Positions 1-8,226 of a DNA stretch of 64,000 nucleotides are shown piece after piece. Position numbers and translations under genes: made by a program. Position 1 is the stretch's first letter. Each line of letters begins with the position of its first letter. The notes beneath the pieces were generated by a model. The model saw only the letters and a list, made by a program, of their open reading frames with translations, made no database searches and was not told the DNA's origin. The stretch comes from Pediococcus ethanolidurans (GTDB lineage Bacteria > Bacillota > Bacilli > Lactobacillales > Lactobacillaceae), in the NCBI RefSeq assembly GCF_001437405.1, contig NZ_JQBY01000012.1, positions 1 to 64,000 on the forward strand, given 5' to 3'.

Positions 1-33
1 AAAATCTGTCTCAAATATTGACTTCAATCCAGT

Positions 34-58
34 GGTTATTACAGATTTTGTAATAACC
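34..58. repeat. perfect short inverted repeat
   Basis: A 10-bp perfect inverted repeat (GGTTATTACA and its complement) encloses a 5-base loop. No T-run follows on either strand, so it is not a typical terminator. It could be an operator or hairpin belonging to a gene left of the window. Function unknown. Confidence 0.4.
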
Positions 59-119
59 ATTCACAAATAAACTTTTATGTTTTAACTGATAAAAATATAA
101 AGTTTGTTATTTAATTTAT

Positions 120-155
120 AAAGTCCCACTACCTTGATTGGTGGTGGGACTTTTT
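120..155. terminator. bidirectional rho-independent terminator downstream of amtB
   Basis: A 14-bp stem with one wobble pair (AAAGTCCCACTACC against GGTGGTGGGACTTT) around a 6-base loop, followed by a T-run on the plus strand and preceded by A's that serve the minus strand. It lies at the 3' side of the minus-strand ammonium transporter and probably ends that transcript as well as one arriving from the left. Confidence 0.75.
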
Positions 156-241
156 ATTTTCGTTAACATGTAGTATGGCTCAGCAGCTTAATATTTACTA
201 ATAAGCATCTTTTAAATTGTGTCCTTTAAATATCGATCCCT

Positions 242-1516
242 TTAATCTGGTTTATGCATACTTACATATGAATGAGAATTAGCCAATTGATTACTGATGT
301 TTACAGTATAATCTGCTTCTTCACCTTGTTCACTTTTGTCCAATCCTATCTTTTCTTTCTTAGGTTCAACACGCATCGGTATAAATAAGCAGAGGACCTT
401 AATGATAATAAATGTCATAGCAGAGACAAAAATAATTGTTATTACGGTAGTTAATACTTGAATACCTACTTGGTACCACCCTCCACCATAGAAGAGACCA
501 TTATGAGATATGATAGGATTTACATATTTAGTAGCAAATAATCCAACTAAAATGCTACCAGTGATACCGCTAATACCATGGCAACCAAAAACATCAAGTG
601 TATCGTCTATACCGATTTTGTCTTTGAAATAATGAATAAAAATATAACTAGACAAGGTAGAAAAAATACCAATCCAGAAAGAACCAGCAAGCGTCACAAA
701 TCCACAAGCTGGTGTAATTCCAACCAGTCCGCAGAGAGTACCGGTACAAACACCAACCAAATTTGGCTTTCCTGAAATAATCATATCTAGAATCATCCAG
801 GTAACCATTGCAGAACCAGTTGAGACTGTAGTTGTCATAGCTGCTTGGACAGCAATATTACTAATGCCTAATGCTGAACCAGAATTGAATCCATACCAAC
901 CAATCCAAAGAATTACGGTACCAATCAGAACCCAAGGCAAACTGTAATGGGTATTAGAAGGCTTAATTCTTTTTCCAAGAACAGCTGATAGAATCAATCC
1001 CGTAATACCGGCATTGATATGAACAACAGTTCCACCAGCAAAGTCTAAAATTCCAAGCCCTGCTAAAAGTCCTTGTGAACTCCAAACTAAATGAACCATT
1101 GGATAGTAAATCAATACTGACCAAAGAATTAAAAAGCTTAACAGGAAGTTAAATTTAATTCTACCAACAATTGATCCAACAAATAATGCTGGTGTAATAA
1201 TAGCAAATGTCATTTCAAAGCCAGAAAAAACCATAGTCGGAATTTTTTGGTCATTTAAAGATCCCGTACGTATATTATTCATAAAGAAATTATGTAAGTT
1301 CCCAATGATTCCATAAATGTTACCTTCAAAGGATAAACTGTATCCAACTGATATCCAGAGAATAATTGCAATTCCCGTCATGATAAATACAGATAACATT
1401 GTGTTAACAACATTTTTTTGTGACACTAAGCCGCCATAAAAAAAGGCAAGGCCAGTAGTCATAAATAGGACTAATATACTAGATATAATTAAAAATAAAG
1501 TGTTAGTAACGTTCAT
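242..1516 (-). CDS. amtB: ammonium transporter AmtB
   Basis: Encodes a 424-residue polytopic membrane protein of the Amt/Mep/Rh family, which conducts ammonium/ammonia across the cytoplasmic membrane. About 11 hydrophobic segments are visible. Family landmarks include the segment DFAGGTVVHI (about 158-167), with one of the conserved pore histidines near 166, and a CHGISG segment near 312 carrying the second. The start is supported by an AGAGAGGAA ribosome site. No glnK (PII) gene is next to it, unlike in many bacteria. A perfect GlnR/TnrA-type box upstream (1580-1596) suggests nitrogen control. The short hydrophilic C-terminal tail is typical. Confidence in the family is very high. Confidence 0.96.
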   Translation of the reverse strand: MNVTNTLFLIISSILVLFMTTGLAFFYGGLVSQKNVVNTMLSVFIMTGIAIILWISVGYSLSFEGNIYGIIGNLHNFFMNNIRTGSLNDQKIPTMVFSGFEMTFAIITPALFVGSIVGRIKFNFLLSFLILWSVLIYYPMVHLVWSSQGLLAGLGILDFAGGTVVHINAGITGLILSAVLGKRIKPSNTHYSLPWVLIGTVILWIGWYGFNSGSALGISNIAVQAAMTTTVSTGSAMVTWMILDMIISGKPNLVGVCTGTLCGLVGITPACGFVTLAGSFWIGIFSTLSSYIFIHYFKDKIGIDDTLDVFGCHGISGITGSILVGLFATKYVNPIISHNGLFYGGGWYQVGIQVLTTVITIIFVSAMTFIIIKVLCLFIPMRVEPKKEKIGLDKSEQGEEADYTVNISNQLANSHSYVSMHKPD

Positions 1517-1544
1517 AATATTTTCTTCCTCTCTATAAAAAGAG

Positions 1545-1572
1545 AGTACATGAAGTGCATGATTGAAGTCAA
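1545..1572 (-). promoter_or_regulatory. putative amtB promoter
   Basis: On the minus strand a TTGACT -35 (1567-1572) and TGTACT -10 (1545-1550) are separated by 16 bp and lie 30-55 bp upstream of the amtB start. The GlnR-type box ends 8 bp upstream of the -35. Confidence 0.5.
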
Positions 1573-1579
1573 TACTTTA

Positions 1580-1596
1580 TGTTATATTTTATAACA
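1580..1596. promoter_or_regulatory. GlnR/TnrA-type operator upstream of amtB
   Basis: The 17-mer TGTTATATTTTATAACA fits the GlnR/TnrA consensus TGTNA-N7-TNACA exactly and is a perfect palindrome apart from its central base. It lies 64 bp upstream of the amtB start, next to the proposed -35. GlnR control of amtB by nitrogen status is the known arrangement in Firmicutes; control here is inferred from the motif. Confidence 0.8.
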
Positions 1597-1745
1597 TGTA
1601 TCAAAATAATATCTCACACCATTTTAATAGATATTGATAATTTTTTAAAAACTAGTATTTAATTACTTTGAATACTAGTTTATTTCATAAATAAGGTGTG
1701 TATATGCAATTTACTTAATTTAGTCTAAATGGATCAAATAAAATA

Positions 1746-1780
1746 ACCTCATCAGATTAATTCTGGTGAGGCTTTTATTC
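1746..1780. terminator. bidirectional hairpin terminator
   Basis: CCTCATCAG pairs with CTGGTGAGG (one wobble) around a short AT loop and is followed by TTTTATT. On the minus strand it follows a 3' end that looks like an integrase gene (see 1793-1850), so it may be that gene's former terminator. Confidence 0.65.
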
Positions 1781-1792
1781 ATTTTAGTCTTG

Positions 1793-1850
1793 GGGACATT
1801 TTGGGGACATACTACACATTTTATTGCTTATTTTTGCGTATTATCAAAAA
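1793..1850 (-). pseudogene. possible C-terminal relic of a phage-type integrase
   Basis: Read on the minus strand, about 17 codons with no start end in MSPKCPQD and a stop, a tail I recall from the C-termini of many phage tyrosine recombinases in lactobacilli. On the plus strand it shows the doubled TGGGGACAT motif. An upstream in-frame stop blocks it after these few codons, and a terminator hairpin follows. If correct, this is the scar of an excised or decayed integrated element. Identification rests on a short tail only, so confidence is low. Confidence 0.3.
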
Positions 1851-1934
1851 TTGAAACAGCATGATACCGGGGAATAAGCGTTATTAAGCTACATTGTATA
1901 TTCCTGTTGGGAATAATGCTAGTCGAAACCCGAT

Positions 1935-1963
1935 TTGTTCGCAAGTAATTGCACTCATATAAT
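1935..1963 (+). promoter_or_regulatory. promoter of lpdC
   Basis: TTGTTC (1935-1940) and a consensus TATAAT (1958-1963) are separated by 17 bp, about 70 bp upstream of the lpdC start. No clear operator could be assigned in the leader. Confidence 0.6.
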
Positions 1964-2030
1964 TAAAAATGTAAAAAGATTTCAGTGTTAATGAAATTTT
2001 GAGAGTTTTATAAATTGGAGGTTATTAACT

Positions 2031-3506
2031 ATGGCAAAAAAAGATGTTTATGATTTGCGTAAGGTTCTTGATGAATTAAAAAAAGAGCCAGGTCAATATC
2101 ATGAAACAAATGTAGAAGTTGATCCAGACGCTGAATTATCTGGCGTTTACCGTTATATTGGTGCTGGTGGAACTGTGCAACGACCAACGCAAGAAGGTCC
2201 AGCAATGATGTTTAACAACGTCAAAGGTTTTCCGGACACTCGTGTTTTAATGGGATTGATGGCAAGCCGTAAACGGGTTGGTAAGATGTTTCATCATGAT
2301 TATCACACCCTTGGTCAATTTTTAAATGATTCCGTGGAAAATCCGGTAGATCCTGTAATGGTTGATGAAGCAGATGCACCAACTCATGAAGTTGTGCATA
2401 AATCTACAGATGCAGACTTTGATATTCGTAAACTAGTAGCAGCTCCTACTAACACACCAAGAGATGCTGGTCCTTATATTACGGTTGGTGTTGTCTACGG
2501 TTCTAACCCTGATAAAACTATGAGTGATGTGACAATTCACCGAATGGTCCTTGAAGACAAAGACAAATTAGGAATTTATATCATGCCTGGTGGTCGTCAC
2601 ATTGGTAAATTTGCTGAAGAATATGAAAAAATGAACAAACCAATGCCAATCACCATTAACATTGGTTTGGATCCCGCAATTACCATTGGGGCAACTTTTG
2701 AGCCACCTACAACACCACTAGGTTATAACGAATTAGGTGTTGCTGGTGCCATTCGTCAAGAACCGGTTCAACTAGTTAAGGGATTAACGGTTGATGAAAA
2801 GGCAATTGCTCGTTCTGAATATACTTTGGAAGGTTATATCATGCCTAACGAACGCATTCAAGAAGACATCAATACCCATACAGGCAAGGCAATGCCAGAA
2901 TTTCCTGGTTATGATGGTGATGCTAATCCTGCATTGCAAGTTATTAAAGTTACTGCTGTTACGCATCGAAAAGATCCCATTATGCAAAGTGTGATTGGGC
3001 CTTCAGAAGAACATGTCAGCATGGCAGGTATTCCAACTGAAGCAAGTATTTTGTCCTTAACTAACCGAGCAATTCCCGGAAAAGTTTTGAATGTCTATAA
3101 TCCTCCTGCAGGTGGTGGTAAGTTGATGACCATTATGCAGATTCATAAGGATAATGCAGCAGATGAAGGTATTCAACGTCAGGCAGCATTATTGGCATTT
3201 TCGTCGTTTAAGGAACTGAAGACGGTATTCTTGGTTGATGAAGATGTAGATATTTTTGATATGAATGATGTGGTGTGGACAATTAATACCCGTTTTCAAG
3301 CAGACCAAGATATTATGGTGTTGCCAGGAATGCGTAACCATCCGTTGGATCCATCAGAACGTCCGGAGTATGATCCCAAATCAATTCGGACACGAGGAAT
3401 GTCATCTAAGTTAGTCATTGATGGAACGGTGCCATTTGATATGAAGGATCAATTTGAACGTGCTCAGTTTAAAGAAGTGAAGGACTGGGAAAAGTATTTG
3501 AAATAG
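2031..3506 (+). CDS. lpdC: gallate/protocatechuate decarboxylase, UbiD family (LpdC)
   Basis: A 491-residue UbiD-family decarboxylase that removes CO2 from gallate or protocatechuate to give pyrogallol or catechol, using prenylated FMN. The protein matches my recollection of L. plantarum LpdC (490 residues) across its whole length, including AELSGVYRYIGAGGTVQRPT near the N-terminus, the stretch TPRDAGPYITVGVVYG and the C-terminal DPSERPEYDPKSIRTRGMSS. Start: AATTGGAGG lies 8-9 bp upstream. The gene needs prFMN made by a UbiX/LpdB-type prenyltransferase, whose neighbouring gene is frameshifted (3580-4184). In L. plantarum lpdC is separate from lpdB; here they are adjacent. Likely role: plant tannin and phenolic acid turnover in the cytoplasm. 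Confidence 0.95.
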   Translation: MAKKDVYDLRKVLDELKKEPGQYHETNVEVDPDAELSGVYRYIGAGGTVQRPTQEGPAMMFNNVKGFPDTRVLMGLMASRKRVGKMFHHDYHTLGQFLNDSVENPVDPVMVDEADAPTHEVVHKSTDADFDIRKLVAAPTNTPRDAGPYITVGVVYGSNPDKTMSDVTIHRMVLEDKDKLGIYIMPGGRHIGKFAEEYEKMNKPMPITINIGLDPAITIGATFEPPTTPLGYNELGVAGAIRQEPVQLVKGLTVDEKAIARSEYTLEGYIMPNERIQEDINTHTGKAMPEFPGYDGDANPALQVIKVTAVTHRKDPIMQSVIGPSEEHVSMAGIPTEASILSLTNRAIPGKVLNVYNPPAGGGKLMTIMQIHKDNAADEGIQRQAALLAFSSFKELKTVFLVDEDVDIFDMNDVVWTINTRFQADQDIMVLPGMRNHPLDPSERPEYDPKSIRTRGMSSKLVIDGTVPFDMKDQFERAQFKEVKDWEKYLK

Positions 3507-3579
3507 GATGCTTGAGCGAGCGACCGGTTTTTGAGTAAAGTTTTTTTAAGTAAAAATTTTAACGTAAGAAGGTGCAAAC

Positions 3580-4184
3580 ATGAAAAAAATTATCGTCGGA
3601 ATTACGGGTGCTTCGGGCACGGTGTATGCAATTGACTTGTTGGAAAAATTGCATCGATTGGATGATGTGGAGGTTCATTTGGTGATGAGTCAGTGGGCAA
3701 AAAAAATTTGGAGTTAGAGACAGATTATTCACTGAGTCAGATTAATGAGTTGGCTGACAAGGTTTATCATATTAATGATCAGGGAGCGGCAATTGCGAGT
3801 GGATCGTTTTTGAATGATGGTATGGTGATTGTGCCGGCAAGTATGAAGACGGTGGCAACGATTGCGTATGGAATTGGCGATAATTTGATTGCGCGCGCTG
3901 CGGATGTTGCGATTAAGGAACAAAGAAAACTGATAATTGTGCCAAGAGAGACACCATTGAGTGTGATTCATTTGGAAAACTTGACGAAGTTGGCGAAGGT
4001 GGGAGCGCAGATAATTCCGCCGATGCCGGCGTTTTATAGTCATCCGAAGACGATTCAGGATTTGGTGAATCATCAGACGATGAAGGTTGCTCCTGCGAAC
4101 GGTCCTAGAGCTCAGCGGAAAAAGACAGGCAGAGACGGGTCTAACCGTGACGTATGCGGGATCGCAATCCCGCAGGAATCATAG
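3580..4184 (+). pseudogene. lpdB: frameshifted flavin prenyltransferase (UbiX/LpdB)
   Basis: The ATG at 3580 (ribosome site AAGAAGG) opens a UbiX-type protein beginning MKKIIVGITGASGTVYAIDLL. It would stop after about 45 codons at 3715-3717. The frame is broken in a run of eight A's (3699-3706): one more A restores continuous UbiX sequence (WAKKNLELETDYSL, then SGSFLNDGMVIVPASMKT and IKEQRKLIIVPRETPLS). After NHQTMKV (about 4085) homology ends and the reading frame runs into a repeat unit (4086-4235), so the natural C-terminus has also been lost. UbiX enzymes attach a prenyl group to FMN for UbiD partners such as LpdC. Slippage or a sequencing error in the A-run could explain the first lesion, but not the second. 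Confidence 0.85.
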
Positions 4185-4235
4185 TTATGTTTAGAAGGTT
4201 GCTCTGGCGAACGGTCCTAAAGCTCAGCGGAAAAA
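4086..4235. repeat. small palindromic repeat cluster replacing the 3' end of lpdB
   Basis: Two copies of a 38-bp unit (about 4086-4123 and 4198-4235, differing at a few bases) end in GCTCAGCGGAAAAA. Between them lies GCGGGATCGCAATCCCGC (4156-4173), a near-perfect 18-bp palindrome. The same palindrome and the same CTCAGCGGAAAA ending recur at 41.5-41.8 kb, so this is a dispersed family rather than a local duplication. No transposase ORF is present. Confidence 0.8.
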
Positions 4236-4384
4236 GGCACTTCACTAAAATTAGCAGTATAAAAATTAATAAGATTATTCAAGGACACGACAGCAAGGCG
4301 ATGCCAAGCTGTATGTGCCCTTGTATTTTGAAATTATTCATATTTTATTAAATAACAGAATAGATTGAGGAGATGGGCAACAAG

Positions 4385-5809
4385 ATGAATGAAAACAAGA
4401 TTTCATTGAGAACAAAGCTGGCGATTGTTTCAGCTGGAATGATCTCATTTATGGGTATTTTGGTAGAAACTTCGTTAAACGTTACGATGAATACGTTAAG
4501 TAATCAGTTCAACGTGAGTGTTGGTACGGTTCAGTGGATTACAACAGCCTACCTATTACTTGTGACAATTATGATGGCAGCAATGGCGTTTATTATGCGG
4601 AAGTTTAAATTTCGTTCGATTTTTATCTTTTCCGCAACAGCGTTTATCGTGGGGTCCATTGTGTGTGCAATTGCAGAAACCTTTTGGATTTTATTGATTG
4701 GACGAATGATTCAGGCGATTGCAACTGGATTAGCAACGCCATTAATGTTTCAAATCATTAATGTCAAAATTCCGAGTCAACACGTTGGAACCTATAATGG
4801 GGTTGCTAGCATGTTGACATCATTATCACCAGCTTTAGGGCCGACATATGGTGGTATATTAAATACATTAATTAACTGGCGTTGGATTTTCTGGGTAGTT
4901 TTACCTCTTAGTATTGTTGTGCTTATTATGGGAATGAGCAGTATAAATATTCCTGTGCAACATAAAGATGGTGAAAAGCTTTCATTTGATAGTGCTGGTA
5001 TGGTTTGGTTGAGTTTAGTTTTAATTGGGTTTGTTTGGACCTTTAATGAAGCTGGACTTGCAGGTTGGACGTCAGGTGCTTTTTGGATTTCTCTGGTTAT
5101 TTCAATTTTGCTATTGGCTAGTTATGCTTGGTACAATTCCAAGAGCAGCCGTGAAGTTTTAGATTTTGGCTTGTTGAAGAAAAAGGCGGTCTGGCTTCAT
5201 TTAGTTAACTACTTTGTGTTAGCGTTTGTAAATATTGGTATTTCCTGGTTATTACCAATGGTTGCTGAGGTTAACTTAAAACAAAGTTCAATGGTCGCAG
5301 GACTCTTAGTGTTACCTGGAGCTTTAATTGGTGCGATTATTTCACCAAGTACAGGTGCCATTATGGATAAAAAGGGTGCTTTTTTACCATTGATGATCGG
5401 AAATATTTGCTTATTAGCATCTGTTGTCCTGTTCTTCTTCTTAAACAACGTGATGACTTCAATGATTCTTTTAGCATTATTTGTTATTCTTAGAATTGGC
5501 GTTGCATTCAGTTTTGGAAATGTAATGGGTGCGGCCAGTCAACAAGTTGTGCCGGAAAAACGAGGAGACATTAATTCTTTGTTTAACATGATGCAGCAAT
5601 ATGCTGGTGCCATGGGAACCGTAATTTTGGCTTCAGTTGTGAGTTCTTTAGAGTTGCATGGTGGTTCAGTTGTGGCGGAAACTCGTCATGGATCAGAAAT
5701 TGATTATGTTATTTTGAGTGTGCTAGCCGCGGTTGCCTTAGTAACAGTTATTGTTAATCGGAGCACGCGTAAACAAGCAGTTAAAAAAGTAACATTGGCA
5801 AAAAATTAG
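4385..5809 (+). CDS. MFS transporter, DHA2 (EmrB/QacA) type, 14 TM
   Basis: A roughly 474-residue drug:proton antiporter-type permease with about 14 hydrophobic segments. The first-loop region after TM2 and the motif-C-like run LSPALGPTYGGIL fit the DHA2/EmrB group, as does WRWIFWVVLP after TM5. I chose the ATG at 4385: the GAGGAG at 4367-4372 directly abuts the upstream ATG at 4373, leaving it no spacing, but sits 12 bp from 4385. Substrate unknown. Its position after lpdC-lpdB suggests export or import of phenolics, and I recall a transporter gene next to lpdB in L. plantarum; this is inference only. Confidence 0.85.
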   Translation: MNENKISLRTKLAIVSAGMISFMGILVETSLNVTMNTLSNQFNVSVGTVQWITTAYLLLVTIMMAAMAFIMRKFKFRSIFIFSATAFIVGSIVCAIAETFWILLIGRMIQAIATGLATPLMFQIINVKIPSQHVGTYNGVASMLTSLSPALGPTYGGILNTLINWRWIFWVVLPLSIVVLIMGMSSINIPVQHKDGEKLSFDSAGMVWLSLVLIGFVWTFNEAGLAGWTSGAFWISLVISILLLASYAWYNSKSSREVLDFGLLKKKAVWLHLVNYFVLAFVNIGISWLLPMVAEVNLKQSSMVAGLLVLPGALIGAIISPSTGAIMDKKGAFLPLMIGNICLLASVVLFFFLNNVMTSMILLALFVILRIGVAFSFGNVMGAASQQVVPEKRGDINSLFNMMQQYAGAMGTVILASVVSSLELHGGSVVAETRHGSEIDYVILSVLAAVALVTVIVNRSTRKQAVKKVTLAKN

Positions 5810-5830
5810 TTAATTGAAGATTTATAAAAG

Positions 5831-5863
5831 ACATTTGGTCAATTCTTGATCAAATGTTTTTTT
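5831..5863. terminator. terminator after the MFS gene
   Basis: ACATTTGGTCAA pairs with TTGATCAAATGT (one wobble) around a short loop and is followed by seven T's. It lies about 20 bp after the MFS stop. Confidence 0.8.
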
Positions 5864-6073
5864 GCTGTAAACTAAAAGCCTTTTGCTAATTAAGGGACAC
5901 CTAAACTTAAATTGAACTAATATTCACTTTTTTTTAATTTATGTTCATCTTTTTGTAGAATTTTATTGTTTTAAGTGTTACGATCATCTAGGTGGTAAAA
6001 ATCTGCAAACAATTAAATATGTGTTTATTATGATATTTTGAAAGTGACTTTTTTTGAGACGAGGAGGTTTATT

Positions 6074-6535
6074 ATGCAAACAAGTGAGTTAAGTCGACCA
6101 CTTATTTTCCGTCGTGTGTTGTTAACTGTGGATGCTGATGATCCCAATTCATCGATTCGAGCGTTTCGTTACGCTGCCACGATGGCTCATGATTATCAGA
6201 TTGAATTATGTATTGTGTCCGTTTTAGAAGACGATGATGTGAACATTTTCGATGTGATGACACCAGGAAAAATGGACAAAAAAGAAAACGATGTTCGCCA
6301 AACCGTTGAAGACTACATGACAATTGCTGAAAAACTGGGAGCAGAACATGTCACAGGCTTAACAGTGGGTGCAGGCGATGTAGATGATGTAATTTTAGAA
6401 CGCGTTATTCCAAAGTTTAAACCTGATTTAATTGTTTGTGGATCTGATACAGAAGAAGCAAGCCACCGTGTACCAGGAGCAGTAGGATTAAGAATTGCAA
6501 AACGGGCACACGTTTCCGTAATCGTAGTTCGATAA
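6074..6535 (+). CDS. universal stress protein, UspA family
   Basis: A 153-residue cytoplasmic UspA-fold protein, usually a nucleotide-binding dimer linked to stress survival. It starts with the beta1 motif RVLLTVDADD, where the Asp normally contacts ATP. It carries ADLIVCGSD-like (PDLIVCGSD) and ends with the nucleotide-loop pattern GAVGLRIAKRAHVSVIVVR, a variant of the G-2X-G-9X-G(S/T) motif in which the final G-S/T is not canonical. The ATG at 6074 is preferred to one at 6038 because GAGGAGG lies 8 bp upstream. It is 43 bp upstream of mntH on the same strand and probably cotranscribed. Confidence 0.9.
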   Translation: MQTSELSRPLIFRRVLLTVDADDPNSSIRAFRYAATMAHDYQIELCIVSVLEDDDVNIFDVMTPGKMDKKENDVRQTVEDYMTIAEKLGAEHVTGLTVGAGDVDDVILERVIPKFKPDLIVCGSDTEEASHRVPGAVGLRIAKRAHVSVIVVR

Positions 6536-6578
6536 TTCAGAGATTGAATTTTGAGAATGTTAGAAAAGAGGAAATGCC

Positions 6579-8006
6579 ATGGCAAAAAATGACAACCAAG
6601 ATAATATTAAAGAAGTGAAGATTCAAAAAGGAAAGTTGGCACGAAAGGGTTCGCTCTCAGGACACAAAGAACATCATATTATTTCATCTACAGGTGGTGC
6701 GAGTAAATCTTTAGATGAAATCAATGGAAGTGTAGAAGTTCCTCAAAATGCTGGTGTCCTAAAAACATTCTTGGCTTACTTAGGCCCGGGAGTTTTAGTT
6801 TCAGTTGGGTATATGGATCCAGGTAACTGGATTACTTCAATTTCTGGTGGAGCTCAGTTTAAATATCGATTAATCAGTGTTATTTTGATTTCAAGTTTGA
6901 TCGCAATGCTGTTGCAAGCAATGGCTGCCCGGTTGGGGATTGTAACAGGTCGTGATTTAGCGCAGCTTACCCGTGAGAAGACTTCCAAACTCGGTGGTGT
7001 TGTATTATTCATTATTACAGAACTAGCCATTATGGCCACCGATATTGCGGAAATCATTGGATCAGGGATTGCGTTAGAATTGCTGTTTGGATTTCCACTG
7101 ATTGTTGGTATTATCATTACGGCATTTGATGTTTTACTTCTATTGCTGTTAATGAAACTAGGATTTCGAAAAATTGAAGCAATTGTAGCTACCTTGGTTG
7201 CTGTAATCTTGTTTGTTTTCTTATATGAAGTTATTTTAGCACAACCAAATGTCCCAGAAATTCTCCGTGGGTTTGTGCCAGGCAAAGATTTAATTGAAAA
7301 CCAATCAATGCTATATATTGGCTTGGGTATTGTGGGTGCAACTGTTATGCCCCATAATTTATATCTTGGTTCATCAATTTCACAGACCCGTAACTTTGAT
7401 CGCAACGATCATAAGAGTGTGCGTAGTGCCATTCGCTATACGGTAGCTGATTCTAATATGCAATTAACGATGGCTTTTGTTGTTAACTGCTTGCTTTTAA
7501 TCTTGGGAGCTGCCTTATTTTTTGGAACTAATTCAGATTTAGGTCGTTTTGTTGATTTATATAACGCATTGGGTAATTCAAAAATTGTTGGTGCTGTTGC
7601 AAGTCCGGTATTAAGTATGTTATTTGCAATCGCCTTACTCTCTTCAGGTCAAAGCTCCACAATTACTGGAACCTTATCTGGTCAGATTATTATGGAAGGT
7701 TTCATTCGCTTACGGATGCCATTATGGGCACAACGTTTGTTAACCCGATTACTAGCCATTATTCCTGTATTGGGATTTGCCATTTACTATCACGGTAATG
7801 AGTCACAAATCGAAAACTTGCTGACATTTTCACAGGTGTTTTTGAGTGTTGCGTTACCGTTTGCCATGGTTCCACTAATTATTTTTACCGGTAGTAAAAA
7901 AATTATGGGTGAGTTCGCAAACCGGATGTGGGTTAATGTCTGTGCATGGATTGCGGCGGTTGTTTTGATTATTTTAAATATTTGGTTAATCTTACAGACT
8001 ATATAA
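6579..8006 (+). CDS. mntH: Nramp-family Mn2+/divalent metal:H+ symporter
   Basis: A 475-residue Nramp transporter with about 11 membrane segments after a 55-residue hydrophilic N-terminal extension. The metal-site motifs are both present: MDPGNW in TM1 (Asp80-Asn83) and MPHN in TM6 (about 257-260). These are the signatures of Mn2+/Fe2+ importers. Lactobacilli accumulate Mn2+ as an antioxidant, which fits with the H2O2-forming pyruvate oxidase next in the series. Ribosome site AAGAGG at the right spacing. The neighbouring Usp gene is probably in the same transcript. No Fur/MntR box was recognised. Confidence 0.95.
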   Translation: MAKNDNQDNIKEVKIQKGKLARKGSLSGHKEHHIISSTGGASKSLDEINGSVEVPQNAGVLKTFLAYLGPGVLVSVGYMDPGNWITSISGGAQFKYRLISVILISSLIAMLLQAMAARLGIVTGRDLAQLTREKTSKLGGVVLFIITELAIMATDIAEIIGSGIALELLFGFPLIVGIIITAFDVLLLLLLMKLGFRKIEAIVATLVAVILFVFLYEVILAQPNVPEILRGFVPGKDLIENQSMLYIGLGIVGATVMPHNLYLGSSISQTRNFDRNDHKSVRSAIRYTVADSNMQLTMAFVVNCLLLILGAALFFGTNSDLGRFVDLYNALGNSKIVGAVASPVLSMLFAIALLSSGQSSTITGTLSGQIIMEGFIRLRMPLWAQRLLTRLLAIIPVLGFAIYYHGNESQIENLLTFSQVFLSVALPFAMVPLIIFTGSKKIMGEFANRMWVNVCAWIAAVVLIILNIWLILQTI

Positions 8007-8050
8007 TTAGAATCAAAAAGTTGATTTGAGTATTAAGGTTACTGACTAAT

Positions 8051-8090
8051 AAAAGACTAGGAAAAATTAATTTTTTCCGGTCTTTTTTGT
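8051..8090. terminator. terminator after mntH
   Basis: AAAAGACTAGGAAAAA pairs with TTTTTTCCGGTCTTTT around a minimal AT loop, followed by T's. It closes the usp-mntH unit. Confidence 0.8.
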
Positions 8091-8122
8091 TTTGCTTGAA
8101 AAATAGGTTGTTTATTTTTTTG

Positions 8123-8136
8123 TGAGATCGTTTCCT
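8123..8136. promoter_or_regulatory. weak cre-like (CcpA) site upstream of pyruvate oxidase
   Basis: TGAGATCGTTTCCT agrees with TGWNANCGNTNWCA at all but two positions, about 90 bp upstream of the pox start. Carbon catabolite control of pyruvate oxidase is established in lactobacilli, but this match alone is weak. Confidence 0.3.
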
Positions 8137-8226
8137 TTTACACACCCATTCAGTTCATGAGATACTGTCACTATAGGTATACGGTTATGACTACAATAAT
8201 AGCAATTTAAGAAAGAAGGACTTATT

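Noticed and set aside
578-775. ORF of 65 codons antisense to amtB
   Set aside because: It lies fully inside a well-supported gene, has no ribosome site and no recognisable protein features.
3699-3706. Programmed frameshifting at the A-run
   Set aside because: No downstream stimulator and the 3' end is also lost, so decay is simpler.
3693-4184. A separate gene of 163 codons
   Set aside because: It is the rest of frameshifted lpdB; its apparent ATG lies in the middle of the UbiX sequence.
4154-4351. ORF of 65 codons after lpdB
   Set aside because: Made of repeat sequence and AT-rich intergenic DNA, with no ribosome site.
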